Part shown: piece by piece, positions 7,531 through 15,835 of the stretch | How the letters are laid out: each line of letters opens with the position of its first letter | Numbering within the stretch: the stretch's first letter is position 1 | From: Alphaproteobacteria bacterium | GTDB taxonomy: Bacteria; Pseudomonadota; Alphaproteobacteria; RF32; CAG-239 | Assembly (NCBI GenBank): GCA_017546885.1 | Contig: JAFYRQ010000018.1 | Location: forward strand, 1-17,376 | Direction: 5' to 3' | Length of the DNA stretch: 17,376 bases | Made by a program: the position numbers and the translations under genes | The notes under the pieces: model-generated | Told to the model about the DNA's origin: nothing | Database searches by the model: none | Seen by the model: the letters and a program-made list of their open reading frames with translations, nothing else

Positions 7531-7563
7531 CAAAAAAGCTCCGAATTTTATTTCGGAGCTTTT
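7531..7563 (-). terminator. Rho-independent terminator of gyrB
   Basis: On the - strand, AGCTCCGAA pairs with TTCGGAGCT (plus-strand positions 7537-7545 and 7552-7560) around a 6-base loop. Six Ts follow (complement of 7532-7537). It begins about 8 bases after the gyrB stop codon. Confidence 0.88.
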
Positions 7564-7570
7564 GGTTTGA

Positions 7571-10018
7571 TTAAATATCTAAGTTGGTAACATTAAGAGC
7601 GTTTTCTTGAATGAACTCCTTACGAGGCTCAACAACATCGCCCATTAATGTAGAAAATACCTGATCTGCATCATCAAGCATATCTATCTTAACCTGCAAC
7701 AAAGAACGAGCTTCCGGATCTAATGTTGTTTCCCACAACTGTTCAGGGTTCATTTCACCCAAACCTTTATAACGTTGTAAAGAAATACCTTTACGTCCCA
7801 TAGCCATAATAGCATCAACAAAAGATACCGGGCCGTGAATTTTCTTTTCTTCACCAAGCTTAGGAGAAGACAGAGTTTGTTCTTCCGAATAATTATCAGA
7901 CAAGAAAGTTTTTAATTCATTCAAAACTCTTGCTTCAGGGGTATCGAAAATAGCATTACCGATAATATGTCTTTCTTCAACACCTCTTAATGTTCTATGG
8001 AAGTTCAAAGAACCGTCAGCCATAATGTCCGCTTTCCATCCTTTGTCGTATTCAGCTTCTTGTTTGTCGAGTTTTACAGCAACTTGTTGAGCTTTTGATA
8101 ACAATAAATCTTTGTTTTCAATAACATCACGAGCAAACATTCCGTCGATAGCCATTTGCTCAACGATTTTTTCAGGAGCTTTTTTATTTAGAACGGCTAT
8201 CATGTTACGAGCTTTTCTTGTGCTTTCTACCATCGTAATCAAATCTTGTCCGGCTAATTGTTCACCGCTTTTCTTTTGTAATACGGCATCTTCGCAACCA
8301 CCACGAACCAGATAGTCTTCCATTTCTTTATCATCTTTCAGATAAAGAACAGAGTTACCTCTTTTGGCTTTATAAAGCGGTGGTTGAGCGATATATACAT
8401 AGCCTTTTTCGATAATTTCAGGCATTTGACGATAGAAGAAAGTGAGCAATAATGTACGAATGTGGCTACCGTCAACGTCAGCATCGGTCATAATTACAAT
8501 CTTATGATAGCGACATTTGTTAATATCAAATTCTTCACGACCGATACCGGTACCGAATGCGGTAACCATTGTTCCGATTTCGGCAGAATTTAACATTCTG
8601 TCAAAACGAGCTCTCTCAACATTTAAAATTTTACCGCGCAAAGGTAAGATAGCTTGTGTTCTGCGATCGCGACCTTGTTTTGCGGAACCGCCTGCGGAAT
8701 CCCCCTCCACGATGAATATTTCTGATAAAGCAGGGTCTTTTTCTTGACAGTCTGCAAGTTTTCCCGGGAGAGACGCAATATCTAGTACACCTTTGCGACG
8801 TGTCAATTCACGAGCCTTGCGAGCAGCTTCACGAGCGGTAGCGGCTTCTACAATTTTACCTACTATAATTTTTGCTTCTGCCGGATGTTCTTCTAACCAT
8901 TCTTGAAGTTTGTTGCTGATAACACCTTCTACAACCGGGCGAACTTCTGAAGAAACAAGTTTATCTTTGGTTTGTGATGAAAATTTCGGGTCAGGAACTT
9001 TAACCGATAATACACAACTCAAACCTTCGCGCATATCTTCGCCGGTTATCATATCTTTGTCTTTATTTTTAATCAGACCATTTTCGTTTATGTAGTTGTT
9101 AATGGTTCTGGTTAATGCCGCACGGAATCCGGCTAAGTGAGTACCACCATCTTTTTGCGGAATATTGTTAGTGAAACACAACATGCTTTCGTTGTAAGCA
9201 TTTGTCCATTGCAGAGCGGCCTCTACTTGAATATCTTTGTCCTCACCGGCAAAAGAAACAACACTTTCATGTAAGGGAGCTTTAGATTTGTTAATGTGAT
9301 TAACAAAAGCTTTTAATCCGCCTTCGTAATGCATAACAACTTCTCTCGGTTCAGGACCGCGATTATCGATGAGTTTAAGATATACACCGGAATTTAAAAA
9401 GGCTTTTTCACGAATTGCTCTTTCCAAAACATCAAAATTAAATTCTGTCATGGTAAAAGTGTTAGGAGACGGTAAAAATGTTACCTCTGTTCCGTGACGT
9501 CCGTGAGCCTCTCCGACAACTTTTAAGTGTTCGGTAACATTTCCTTCTGAGAACATGGCAACATGTTCATAACCTTCACGCCAAATGCGCAATCTCAACC
9601 AAATGGAAAGAGCATTTACTACGGATACACCCACACCATGCAAACCGCCGGATACTTTGTATGAATTGTTGTCGAATTTACCGCCTGAGTGAAGTTGTGT
9701 CATGATAACTTCCGCCGCGGAAACACCTTCTTCTTTGTGCATGCCGACAGGAATACCGCGACCATTATCACGAATTGTAGCAGAACCGTCAGGATTTAAA
9801 ATGATTTCTGTTTTATCACAATAGCCGGCCAAAGCTTCATCAATAGCATTATCCAAAACTTCATAAATCATGTGATGTAAACCGGTTCCGTCGTCGGTAT
9901 CACCGATATACATACCCGGACGTTTTTTTACAGCTTCAAGACCATGCAAAACTTTAATGGAATCAGCATTATATTCTTGTTCTTCTTTGGCAATGTTAGC
10001 CTGTGTCATTTCTACCAT
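7571..10018 (-). CDS. gyrB: DNA gyrase subunit B
   Basis: GyrB is the ATPase subunit of gyrase, which introduces negative supercoils ahead of replication and transcription. Domains in order: GHKL ATPase (DNAIDEALAG, DNGRGIPVG, GGLHGVGVSVVNALS), transducer, Toprim domain (EGDSAGGSAKQGRDRRTQAI, then DADVDGSHIRTLLLTFF) and the C-terminal QRYKGLGEMNPEQLWETT. I chose ATG 10018 (815 residues, MVEMTQANIAKEEQEY) because AAGGA lies about 10 bases upstream. An in-frame ATG at 10081 would add 21 residues that do not look like GyrB. A nearby ATG 9 bases downstream is an alternative. The gene lies 122 bases after polA on the same strand and ends at a strong terminator. Confidence 0.97.
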   Translation of the reverse strand: MVEMTQANIAKEEQEYNADSIKVLHGLEAVKKRPGMYIGDTDDGTGLHHMIYEVLDNAIDEALAGYCDKTEIILNPDGSATIRDNGRGIPVGMHKEEGVSAAEVIMTQLHSGGKFDNNSYKVSGGLHGVGVSVVNALSIWLRLRIWREGYEHVAMFSEGNVTEHLKVVGEAHGRHGTEVTFLPSPNTFTMTEFNFDVLERAIREKAFLNSGVYLKLIDNRGPEPREVVMHYEGGLKAFVNHINKSKAPLHESVVSFAGEDKDIQVEAALQWTNAYNESMLCFTNNIPQKDGGTHLAGFRAALTRTINNYINENGLIKNKDKDMITGEDMREGLSCVLSVKVPDPKFSSQTKDKLVSSEVRPVVEGVISNKLQEWLEEHPAEAKIIVGKIVEAATAREAARKARELTRRKGVLDIASLPGKLADCQEKDPALSEIFIVEGDSAGGSAKQGRDRRTQAILPLRGKILNVERARFDRMLNSAEIGTMVTAFGTGIGREEFDINKCRYHKIVIMTDADVDGSHIRTLLLTFFYRQMPEIIEKGYVYIAQPPLYKAKRGNSVLYLKDDKEMEDYLVRGGCEDAVLQKKSGEQLAGQDLITMVESTRKARNMIAVLNKKAPEKIVEQMAIDGMFARDVIENKDLLLSKAQQVAVKLDKQEAEYDKGWKADIMADGSLNFHRTLRGVEERHIIGNAIFDTPEARVLNELKTFLSDNYSEEQTLSSPKLGEEKKIHGPVSFVDAIMAMGRKGISLQRYKGLGEMNPEQLWETTLDPEARSLLQVKIDMLDDADQVFSTLMGDVVEPRKEFIQENALNVTNLDI

Positions 10019-10140
10019 AATGTATTTTTCCTTGTTATTTTTAAACTCAAACAAATATACGATATTTAAGTTTGAAAGCATAGAAAAAACTCACAAAAAT
10101 CCACTATTTTGTGCATATTTTTTACATATTTTATGTTTTT

Positions 10141-12894
10141 TTAGTGTGCTTGCGACCAGTTGTCACCGATACCTACATCTGCAATGAATTTTACGTCGTA
10201 GTCAACAGCTTGTTCCATAACGTTTTTTATGAGTTTACAAATGTTTTCAACTTCATTTTCCGGCGCCTCTACAACAATTTCATCATGAACCTGGAGTAGC
10301 ATTTTAGATTGAAAATTACTGTTGTTTAGAGCATTAAACATATTATTCATAGCTCGCTTCATTATATCTGCGGCACCGCCTTGCAAAGGAGCATTCATTG
10401 CCGCTCTTTCGGCAAAAGCGACAATTCTTTTGTTTTTATCGTTTATACCCGGAACAGCACATTTTCTGCCAAAAGGAGTTACAACATATCCGAATTTGCG
10501 GGCAAAGGCTATTGTCTTATCCATAAATACTTTAATTTCCGGCATTTTTTCAAAATAAGCATCTATATATTTTTTTGCTTCTGCAGGAGTTACGTCTATT
10601 TGTTTTGCCAGTCCGTATTGTGATATTCCGTATATAACTCCGAAGTTTATGGCTTTAGCATTTCTTCTTATGGTCGGAGTAACCTGTTCTTTAGTTAAAC
10701 CGAAAACTTTCATTGCCGTAGCGGTGTGAATGTCTATTCCTTCCGCAAAAGCTTCTTTTAAAGCTTTTACATCCGCTAAAACAGCCAACAATCGCAGTTC
10801 AACTTGCGAATAGTCTGCAGATATAAGTTTATAACCTTGTTTTGCTATAAAACATTGACGAATTTTTTGACCATCTTCACTGCGAACGGGTATATTTTGT
10901 AAATTAGGGTTATTGGAAGACAAGCGACCGGTATTAACGTTTGCCTGGTCATAGGTTGTATGTATTCTGCTGTTTTTATCCAATTGTTGCAAAAGAGTAT
11001 CGGTATAGGTAGTTTTAAGTTTATTAATACCTCTCCATTCCAATATTTTTTCAGGTAAAGGATGTTCTTCTGCCATTTGTTCTAAAACGTCTGCTCCGGT
11101 TTGAAAATTTCCGCTGGAGTGCTTTTTACCCTGCAAACCAAGTTTGTTATATAAAATTTCACCTAATTGTTTTGGTGAGGCTATATTAAATTCTTCTCCC
11201 GCAAGTTGATATATATCTGCTTCAACGGAGCGCAGTCTTTGTTCTAAATATTTACTGAATTCAGACAGCTTTACAGAATCAACCATAACCCCGTTTTGTT
11301 CCATATCAAACAAAGTGGCAACCAAAGGTCGATCAAAGTGCTCATATACGGTTACCATATGTTCGGATAAAAGACGTGGTCGTAATACATTTAAAATACG
11401 CAAAATGAAATCGGCTTGCTCACAAGCAAAAGATGTCATTATACTCGCTTCAACATTTTCTATTGCTATTTTTTGTTTTCCGGTTCCGAAAACAACATCG
11501 GGGTTTTGCATTTTTTTATCTAAAAAAAGTTCCGCCAATTCTCTTAATCCGTGACCATGATTTGTAGAATCAAGCACATAAGATATTATTGCAATATCAT
11601 CATAAGGAAAAATTTTTATTTTTTCAGAAAACAGTTTGCTTATGAAGTGCATATCCGATTTTATATTAATGCCGACTTTTAAAACGGAATTATCGCTCAA
11701 AACGGGTAAAAGGATTTTTATAAGTTCTTTCGTGTTTAATCCTTTTGTTTCCGTGAGATTATTAACCGAAAACAAATCAAAAACTTCCCCGGATTCTTTT
11801 GCTTTAACGATAGGTATGTATATTGCATTACCGTCTTCCGTTGCCAGAGCAATTCCTTTTATATCGTCAAAAACGGGATTACTTCCGTCGGTAAAGCATT
11901 TTAGAGCTATTTTTTGATATTTATATGCTGTTTTAAGCCAATTTTCTAAATCGGCAGAGTTTGAAGCTAAACAATATTTTGCCTCAATTTCATTTTTTTT
12001 AGGATATGCAATGTTGCCTTTTTTTACACATTGTTCTTCTACCCATTTTAAAACTCGTAAACGTAAACTGTTAAAACCGTATTTATCAACAAAAGCCTCT
12101 GCATTTGAAATATCAGGACAATGGAAAGGATAGTCTTCTACATCACGTTCAACCGGAACATCGCTTTTTAAAGTTACAAGACGAAGAGATATTTTTGCGT
12201 TTTCAATATTTGCTAATAATGTTTCTCGTCGTTTGTTTTGTTTTATTTCTCCTGCATGAGTCAAAACCCCTTCCAGAGAACCGTAGGTATTTACCAATTC
12301 TGCGGCTGTTTTAGGACCGATTCCCGGAACTCCGGGAACATTATCGGTACTGTCTCCTGATAAAGCTTGAACATCAGGTACTTTTTCAGGATATACGCCA
12401 AATTTTTCTTTAACATCTTCGGGAGTAAAAAATTTATCTTTCATCGGGTCATAAAAACTTACTCCCGGACGTATTAGTTGCATTAAATCCTTATCAGCAG
12501 ATACAATCACAACCTCCATTCCTTTGTTTAAGGCTTTAGAAGTATAAGTTGCAATCAAATCATCCGCTTCAAAACCTTCCATTTCCAGTTGATTAAGCTT
12601 TAGAGCGCTTACAGCTTCTCGGATAATCGGAAATTGCGGTATTAAATCTTCAGGAGTGTCTTTACGGGTAGCTTTATATTCCGGATAAAAGTCGTTACGA
12701 AAATTTTGTCTTTTAGCATCAAACAACACCAAATTATAATCACAATCTATTTTATTAGTGAGTTTCAAAAACATATTGGTAAAACCATATACGGCATTCA
12801 CCGGTACTCCACTCGGAGATGTCATCGGCGGTAATCCGTAAAAAGCTCTAAATATGTATCCCGAACCGTCAACTAAACAGATTTTTTTTGGCAT
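10141..12894 (-). CDS. polA: DNA polymerase I with a degenerate proofreading domain
   Basis: Pol I fills gaps and removes RNA primers during replication and repair. This 917-residue protein has the 5'-3' nuclease domain (about 1-290: VDGSGYIFRAFYG, EGFEADDLIATY, SADKDLMQL, LSGDSTDNVPGVPGIGPKTA). A 3'-5' exonuclease fold follows (about 310-510), then the polymerase domain with motif A DYSQVELR (Asp694), motif B RRNAKAINFGVIYG and motif C HDE (870-872). Polymerase and 5' nuclease residues are intact. In the proofreading domain the E. coli DTE motif (Asp355, Glu357) aligns to KCF (Lys332, Phe334), and Tyr497/Asp501 align to Phe489/Gln493. Only the Asp424 equivalent (Asp414) remains, so proofreading is probably lost. 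A GGAG about 9 bases before ATG 12894 supports the start. Confidence 0.95.
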   Translation of the reverse strand: MPKKICLVDGSGYIFRAFYGLPPMTSPSGVPVNAVYGFTNMFLKLTNKIDCDYNLVLFDAKRQNFRNDFYPEYKATRKDTPEDLIPQFPIIREAVSALKLNQLEMEGFEADDLIATYTSKALNKGMEVVIVSADKDLMQLIRPGVSFYDPMKDKFFTPEDVKEKFGVYPEKVPDVQALSGDSTDNVPGVPGIGPKTAAELVNTYGSLEGVLTHAGEIKQNKRRETLLANIENAKISLRLVTLKSDVPVERDVEDYPFHCPDISNAEAFVDKYGFNSLRLRVLKWVEEQCVKKGNIAYPKKNEIEAKYCLASNSADLENWLKTAYKYQKIALKCFTDGSNPVFDDIKGIALATEDGNAIYIPIVKAKESGEVFDLFSVNNLTETKGLNTKELIKILLPVLSDNSVLKVGINIKSDMHFISKLFSEKIKIFPYDDIAIISYVLDSTNHGHGLRELAELFLDKKMQNPDVVFGTGKQKIAIENVEASIMTSFACEQADFILRILNVLRPRLLSEHMVTVYEHFDRPLVATLFDMEQNGVMVDSVKLSEFSKYLEQRLRSVEADIYQLAGEEFNIASPKQLGEILYNKLGLQGKKHSSGNFQTGADVLEQMAEEHPLPEKILEWRGINKLKTTYTDTLLQQLDKNSRIHTTYDQANVNTGRLSSNNPNLQNIPVRSEDGQKIRQCFIAKQGYKLISADYSQVELRLLAVLADVKALKEAFAEGIDIHTATAMKVFGLTKEQVTPTIRRNAKAINFGVIYGISQYGLAKQIDVTPAEAKKYIDAYFEKMPEIKVFMDKTIAFARKFGYVVTPFGRKCAVPGINDKNKRIVAFAERAAMNAPLQGGAADIMKRAMNNMFNALNNSNFQSKMLLQVHDEIVVEAPENEVENICKLIKNVMEQAVDYDVKFIADVGIGDNWSQAH

Positions 12895-12966
12895 TTTTAT
12901 ATTCTCCGTATTTATATGCCATGAATATAATCAACAAAGAACTTTTAGCCAAGAATTAACTGTATT

Positions 12967-13329
12967 TTATTCCCATATACGCCAAGCATCCGGAATATGT
13001 TTAAAAGAGAATATTGAGTTCATCAAAAAGGCATCAAAACGTACATCGCAGTCTTGATATTTAGAATTGTTTTTTATGAAATTTTCTGCAGCTTTCCAAA
13101 TACGTTTTTGTTGAGATTCTTTTATTGAGTATGCGGCATCTTCTATGCTTTTTCTTTTTTTTACTTCAACAAAAACCAACATATTATTTTTTGTGACAAT
13201 TAAATCTATTTCACCCGCTCCTGTTCCTCGTCCGGTAATAAAATTGCGTTTTACCACCGCAAAACCGTGCAGTTTAAAGTACCAAACAGCGATGGTTTCC
13301 GCTATTTTTCCGGCATTATTGCATTTCAT
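12967..13329 (-). CDS. yraN: YraN/UPF0102 family endonuclease-like protein
   Basis: This 120-residue protein belongs to the YraN family, which has a restriction-endonuclease-like fold and is thought to act on DNA or RNA; its role is not established. The nuclease-type core is visible as GAGEIDLIV (Glu and Asp) followed by LVFVEVKKRKS (ExK), and the N-terminal GKIAETIAVWYFKLHGFAVVKRN is typical. It overlaps the end of rsmI by 14 bases in another frame, and the rsmI-yraN pair is widely conserved. It probably belongs to one transcript with rsmI, and perhaps polA, which starts 72 bases downstream. Confidence 0.88.
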   Translation of the reverse strand: MKCNNAGKIAETIAVWYFKLHGFAVVKRNFITGRGTGAGEIDLIVTKNNMLVFVEVKKRKSIEDAAYSIKESQQKRIWKAAENFIKNNSKYQDCDVRFDAFLMNSIFSFKHIPDAWRIWE

Positions 13330-14158
13330 CTTTTATTTTTATCGCTAAACGATAAACCTCGTTTTTGTTAAGTTTGTATTCTTGTACAATTTCTTTTACA
13401 ACAGTTTTAAGCGGATTTTCAGAAAGTTTTTCTTTTAATAATGTATCCAAATCAATATCTTCATTATTGCTTTCTGTCGGCGGAGCTACCATGAACACAA
13501 TTTCTCCTTTCGGCGGATTGTTTTCAAAGTGAGATATTATATCTTTCGGCATTCCGGTACAACATTCTTCGTAAAGTTTTGTAATTTCTCTGGCTACCGC
13601 AAATTCTCTGTTTTTGAATATATCGGCGGCAACAGAAAGAGTTTTTAACAATCTGGGGGCTGTTTCATAAAAAACAAGAGTAGTATTAACGGAAGCCAAT
13701 TCGTTGAATAAATCTTCTCTGGCTTTGTCTTTATTAGGAATAAACCCGGCAAACATAAAGCGATTAGTAGGCAGGCCGGACATTTGTAAGGCACAAATTA
13801 TGGCACAACAACCGGGAACAACAAAAAACGGAACATTTTGCTCATGACACTGTCTGATTAACTTATAACCGGGATCTGAAATCAAAGGAGAGCCGGCATC
13901 GCTGACTTGAACCACCAGTAAATTGTCTCTTACAACCATATCTATAATTTCTTGAGCTTTTTCCTGTTCATTATGATCGTGGAGGGGAATAAATTTTTTG
14001 GTTCCTAAACTGATATTGAGCAAATTTAACAGTTTTTTTGTTACTCTTGTGTCTTCGCAGGCAATAACATCTGCGTTATTTAAAAGTTCTTTTGCTCTTT
14101 CTGATATGTCGGCGATATTACCTATCGGAGTAGCGACTATATATAACCCTTTTTTCAT
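13316..14158 (-). CDS. rsmI: 16S rRNA (cytidine1402-2'-O)-methyltransferase RsmI
   Basis: RsmI methylates the ribose of C1402 in 16S rRNA, in the decoding centre, using SAM. The 280-residue protein has the tetrapyrrole-methylase fold with LYIVATPIGNIADIS at the N-terminus, ACEDTRVTKKLL (about 33-44), the SAM-binding VSDAGSPLISDPG, VVPGCCA, and RFMFAGFIPNK. Usually the PG motif reads VPGPSA/VPGASA; here it is VPGCCA, a small deviation. The start has only a weak purine stretch before it. It is divergent from the LpoA-like gene with 72 bases between them, and yraN overlaps its 3' end. Confidence 0.95.
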   Translation of the reverse strand: MKKGLYIVATPIGNIADISERAKELLNNADVIACEDTRVTKKLLNLLNISLGTKKFIPLHDHNEQEKAQEIIDMVVRDNLLVVQVSDAGSPLISDPGYKLIRQCHEQNVPFFVVPGCCAIICALQMSGLPTNRFMFAGFIPNKDKAREDLFNELASVNTTLVFYETAPRLLKTLSVAADIFKNREFAVAREITKLYEECCTGMPKDIISHFENNPPKGEIVFMVAPPTESNNEDIDLDTLLKEKLSENPLKTVVKEIVQEYKLNKNEVYRLAIKIKDEMQ

Positions 14159-14230
14159 TTTCTTTTGCTTTACATTACGCGTTTTTTAAACTAAATTATC
14201 GAGCATAATTGTTTTATATTTTAGGAAAAA
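14159..14230. promoter_or_regulatory. Divergent promoter region between rsmI and the LpoA-like gene
   Basis: This 72-base AT-rich spacer must hold start signals for both directions. CATAAT (14204-14209) and TATATT (14215-14220) are possible + strand -10 boxes and GATAAT is a possible - strand one. None has a convincing -35 box, so I do not assign specific promoters. Confidence 0.35.
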
Positions 14231-15661
14231 ATGCAAGTGTTTAAAAAAATATATATTTTTGCTTTGGCAGCTGTTTTGTCTGCATGTCAATCCGCTGTTG
14301 TTTCTCGCGGTTATTTTGAAGAAAGTTCGGGGCAAATTAATGAACAAGAGTTTGTTACTGCTCAAAGTTTTAGAGTAGGTGTGTTGTTGCCGTTAAGCGG
14401 AGAAGCCGAAAAAGCTGGGCAAGGCTTAAAAAATGCAGCCATGTTGGCACTTGAAGATATGAACAATCCTAATTTGATTTTACAATTTTATGATACGAAA
14501 AGCTCTCCCGAAGGAGCTAGGGTTGCGGTAGAAAACGCTATTAATCAACAGGTTAAGTTAATTATAGGGCCATTAATGTCCGGTTCTGTTGAAGCAATTT
14601 CAAGCAGAACCATAAGAAGCAATATTCCCGTAATTGCATTTTCAACCAATCAAGATGTTTTACAAAATCAAATCTATACAATAGGTTTACTGATTGAAGA
14701 ACAAGTAAACAGAATAGTTGGTTATGCGACATCAAAAGACAGAATCAGATTCGCATTGCTTTTACCTGACAATTCTACCGGGTTGGCTGTTGCAAAAGCG
14801 GCTGTGAAATCAACAAAAAAACACGGAGCAACAGTTGTAAGAATTGCTTTTTATGACCCTAATACTAATGACTTTTCAGCTATAATTAATCAGTTGAGTG
14901 ATTTTGAAAAAAGAGCAGAACCGATAAAGAAAGAAAAAGAACGTTTGACCGAATTGGTTAAACAGGGAGATGAGCAAGCAAAAATAGATTTGAAAAAGTT
15001 AAGTTTAACAGAAACTGCAGAGGGAGTCGATTTTGATGCCATAATAATTACTGAAACCGGCAGTAAATTAAAATCGGCTACGGCGATGTTCGGATATTAT
15101 GACGTATTTGCTCCCGATGTAATGTTTTTAGGGACATCTGTTTGGGAAAACACGCACTTAAACAAAGAATCTACCTTGTACAGAGCGGCTTACCCGGTGT
15201 TATCACGTAATCATGGTGCTTATTTTAATAATAAGTATAAAATATTATATGATTCACAACCTAACGGATTATTTGCTTTTGCTTATGATGCCGTTGCTTT
15301 AGCCTCTGCGTTAGCTAAACGTAACCCTGCAAATCTTGATGTTGCAATCACCACTCCCGACGGATTTGCCGGCATTAACGGTATTTTTCGCCTTTTTGAA
15401 AACGGTAAAAATCAACATAGTTTGAATGTTATGCAAATTACTTCTTCGGGAGATGTTATTGTTGATGCGGCTCCGAAAAAATTTAACTCTGTTCCCGAAA
15501 GTTTGGAAGATATAGATGTATCGATTCTTTATGATAAAAATCCTCCGCTGATTTTCGGTAAAGATGAGACAGAAGCACAAGAACTTATTTTTGGCAGAGA
15601 ATTGGAAAAAGCTGAAGAGGTAAGTGAAATTGACGATTCGTTGTTGATGTATAAATATTAG
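14231..15661 (+). CDS. LpoA-like penicillin-binding protein activator; periplasmic-binding-fold lipoprotein
   Basis: The N-terminus QVFKKIYIFALAAVLSAC is a lipoprotein signal peptide with lipobox LSAC; Cys19 would be lipidated. The rest (about 45-440) has the type I periplasmic-binding fold of the LpoA / branched-chain amino-acid-binding group: FRVGVLLPLSG, LIIGPLMSGSVEAIS, NIPVIAFSTNQDV, FAFAYDAVALASAL and GINGIFRL. In alphaproteobacteria the gene divergent from rsmI is usually annotated as a penicillin-binding protein activator, and this context fits. The true LpoA N-terminal TPR domain seen in E. coli is absent, so PBP activation is inferred. A Lys/Glu-rich stretch at about 230-260 is probably a helical insert. 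AGGA 5 bases before the ATG supports the start. An ordinary amino-acid-binding lipoprotein is the alternative. Confidence 0.8.
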   Translation: MQVFKKIYIFALAAVLSACQSAVVSRGYFEESSGQINEQEFVTAQSFRVGVLLPLSGEAEKAGQGLKNAAMLALEDMNNPNLILQFYDTKSSPEGARVAVENAINQQVKLIIGPLMSGSVEAISSRTIRSNIPVIAFSTNQDVLQNQIYTIGLLIEEQVNRIVGYATSKDRIRFALLLPDNSTGLAVAKAAVKSTKKHGATVVRIAFYDPNTNDFSAIINQLSDFEKRAEPIKKEKERLTELVKQGDEQAKIDLKKLSLTETAEGVDFDAIIITETGSKLKSATAMFGYYDVFAPDVMFLGTSVWENTHLNKESTLYRAAYPVLSRNHGAYFNNKYKILYDSQPNGLFAFAYDAVALASALAKRNPANLDVAITTPDGFAGINGIFRLFENGKNQHSLNVMQITSSGDVIVDAAPKKFNSVPESLEDIDVSILYDKNPPLIFGKDETEAQELIFGRELEKAEEVSEIDDSLLMYKY

Positions 15662-15683
15662 TGGGATAGAGAAGATTTTTTAC

Positions 15684-15711
15684 TTGAATTATGTATAAAA
15701 TCTGCCCATAT
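15684..15711 (+). promoter_or_regulatory. Candidate promoter of the SRP RNA gene
   Basis: TTGAAT (15684-15689) and CATATT (15706-15711) are 16 bases apart and would start RNA at about 15718, just before the SRP RNA helix. A TATAAA at 15694-15699 is an alternative -10 box, with no good -35 box. Confidence 0.35.
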
Positions 15712-15726
15712 TGAGTTAGTTGTTTG

Positions 15727-15820
15727 TGGAGGGCATCGGGTTAAGCATTCGCCAACCCGGTCAGGTTCGGAAGAAAGCAGCCGTAACGAAAGAGTTTAAG
15801 GTCGATGTTCCTCCTCCTTT
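15727..15820 (+). ncRNA. ffs: 4.5S / signal recognition particle RNA (small bacterial type)
   Basis: The RNA pairs with Ffh to target nascent membrane proteins to the membrane. The universally conserved SRP domain is present at 15759-15787: GGTCAGG, then TTC-GGAA-GAA with the GGAA tetraloop, then AGCAGCC and GTAACG. The ends close by pairing GGAGG..CATCG (15728-15738) with CGATG..CCTCC (15803-15814), with one bulge. T6 follows at 15818-15823, probably the terminator. The length of about 94 nt fits the small 4.5S type with no Alu domain. dnaX starts 16 bases after the 3' end, a neighbour order common in alphaproteobacteria. Exact ends are uncertain by a few bases. Confidence 0.95.
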
Positions 15821-15835
15821 TTTGATTGAGTGACT

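Larger units (their letters stand above)
7317..7570. other. Intergenic region between murI and gyrB
   Basis: This 254-base gap between two - strand genes has no ORF worth calling. It holds the murI upstream region (about 7317-7400), a + strand promoter (7407-7435), a candidate small RNA with its terminator (7442-7529) and the gyrB terminator (7531-7563, - strand). No tRNA-like cloverleaf was found. Confidence 0.85.

Noticed and set aside
10019..10081. 21-residue N-terminal extension of GyrB from ATG 10081
   Set aside because: The residues do not resemble GyrB, no Shine-Dalgarno precedes that ATG, and AAGGA precedes ATG 10018.
11636..11917. 93-codon + strand ORF inside polA
   Set aside because: It is antisense to a well-conserved coding region, has no family resemblance and fits the open-frame shadows common across long - strand genes here.
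13148..13162. A8 run in yraN (and another in polA near 11994) as further slippage sites
   Set aside because: They encode ordinary lysine-rich stretches, are shorter than the 9-10 As usually needed for efficient slippage, and no shortened product is expected for these families.
15311..15580. 89-codon - strand ORF inside the LpoA-like gene
   Set aside because: It is a shadow of the real + strand gene, with no motif, no start signal and low-complexity composition.
15661..15683. T6 after the LpoA-like gene as a terminator
   Set aside because: No stem of useful length precedes the T run.
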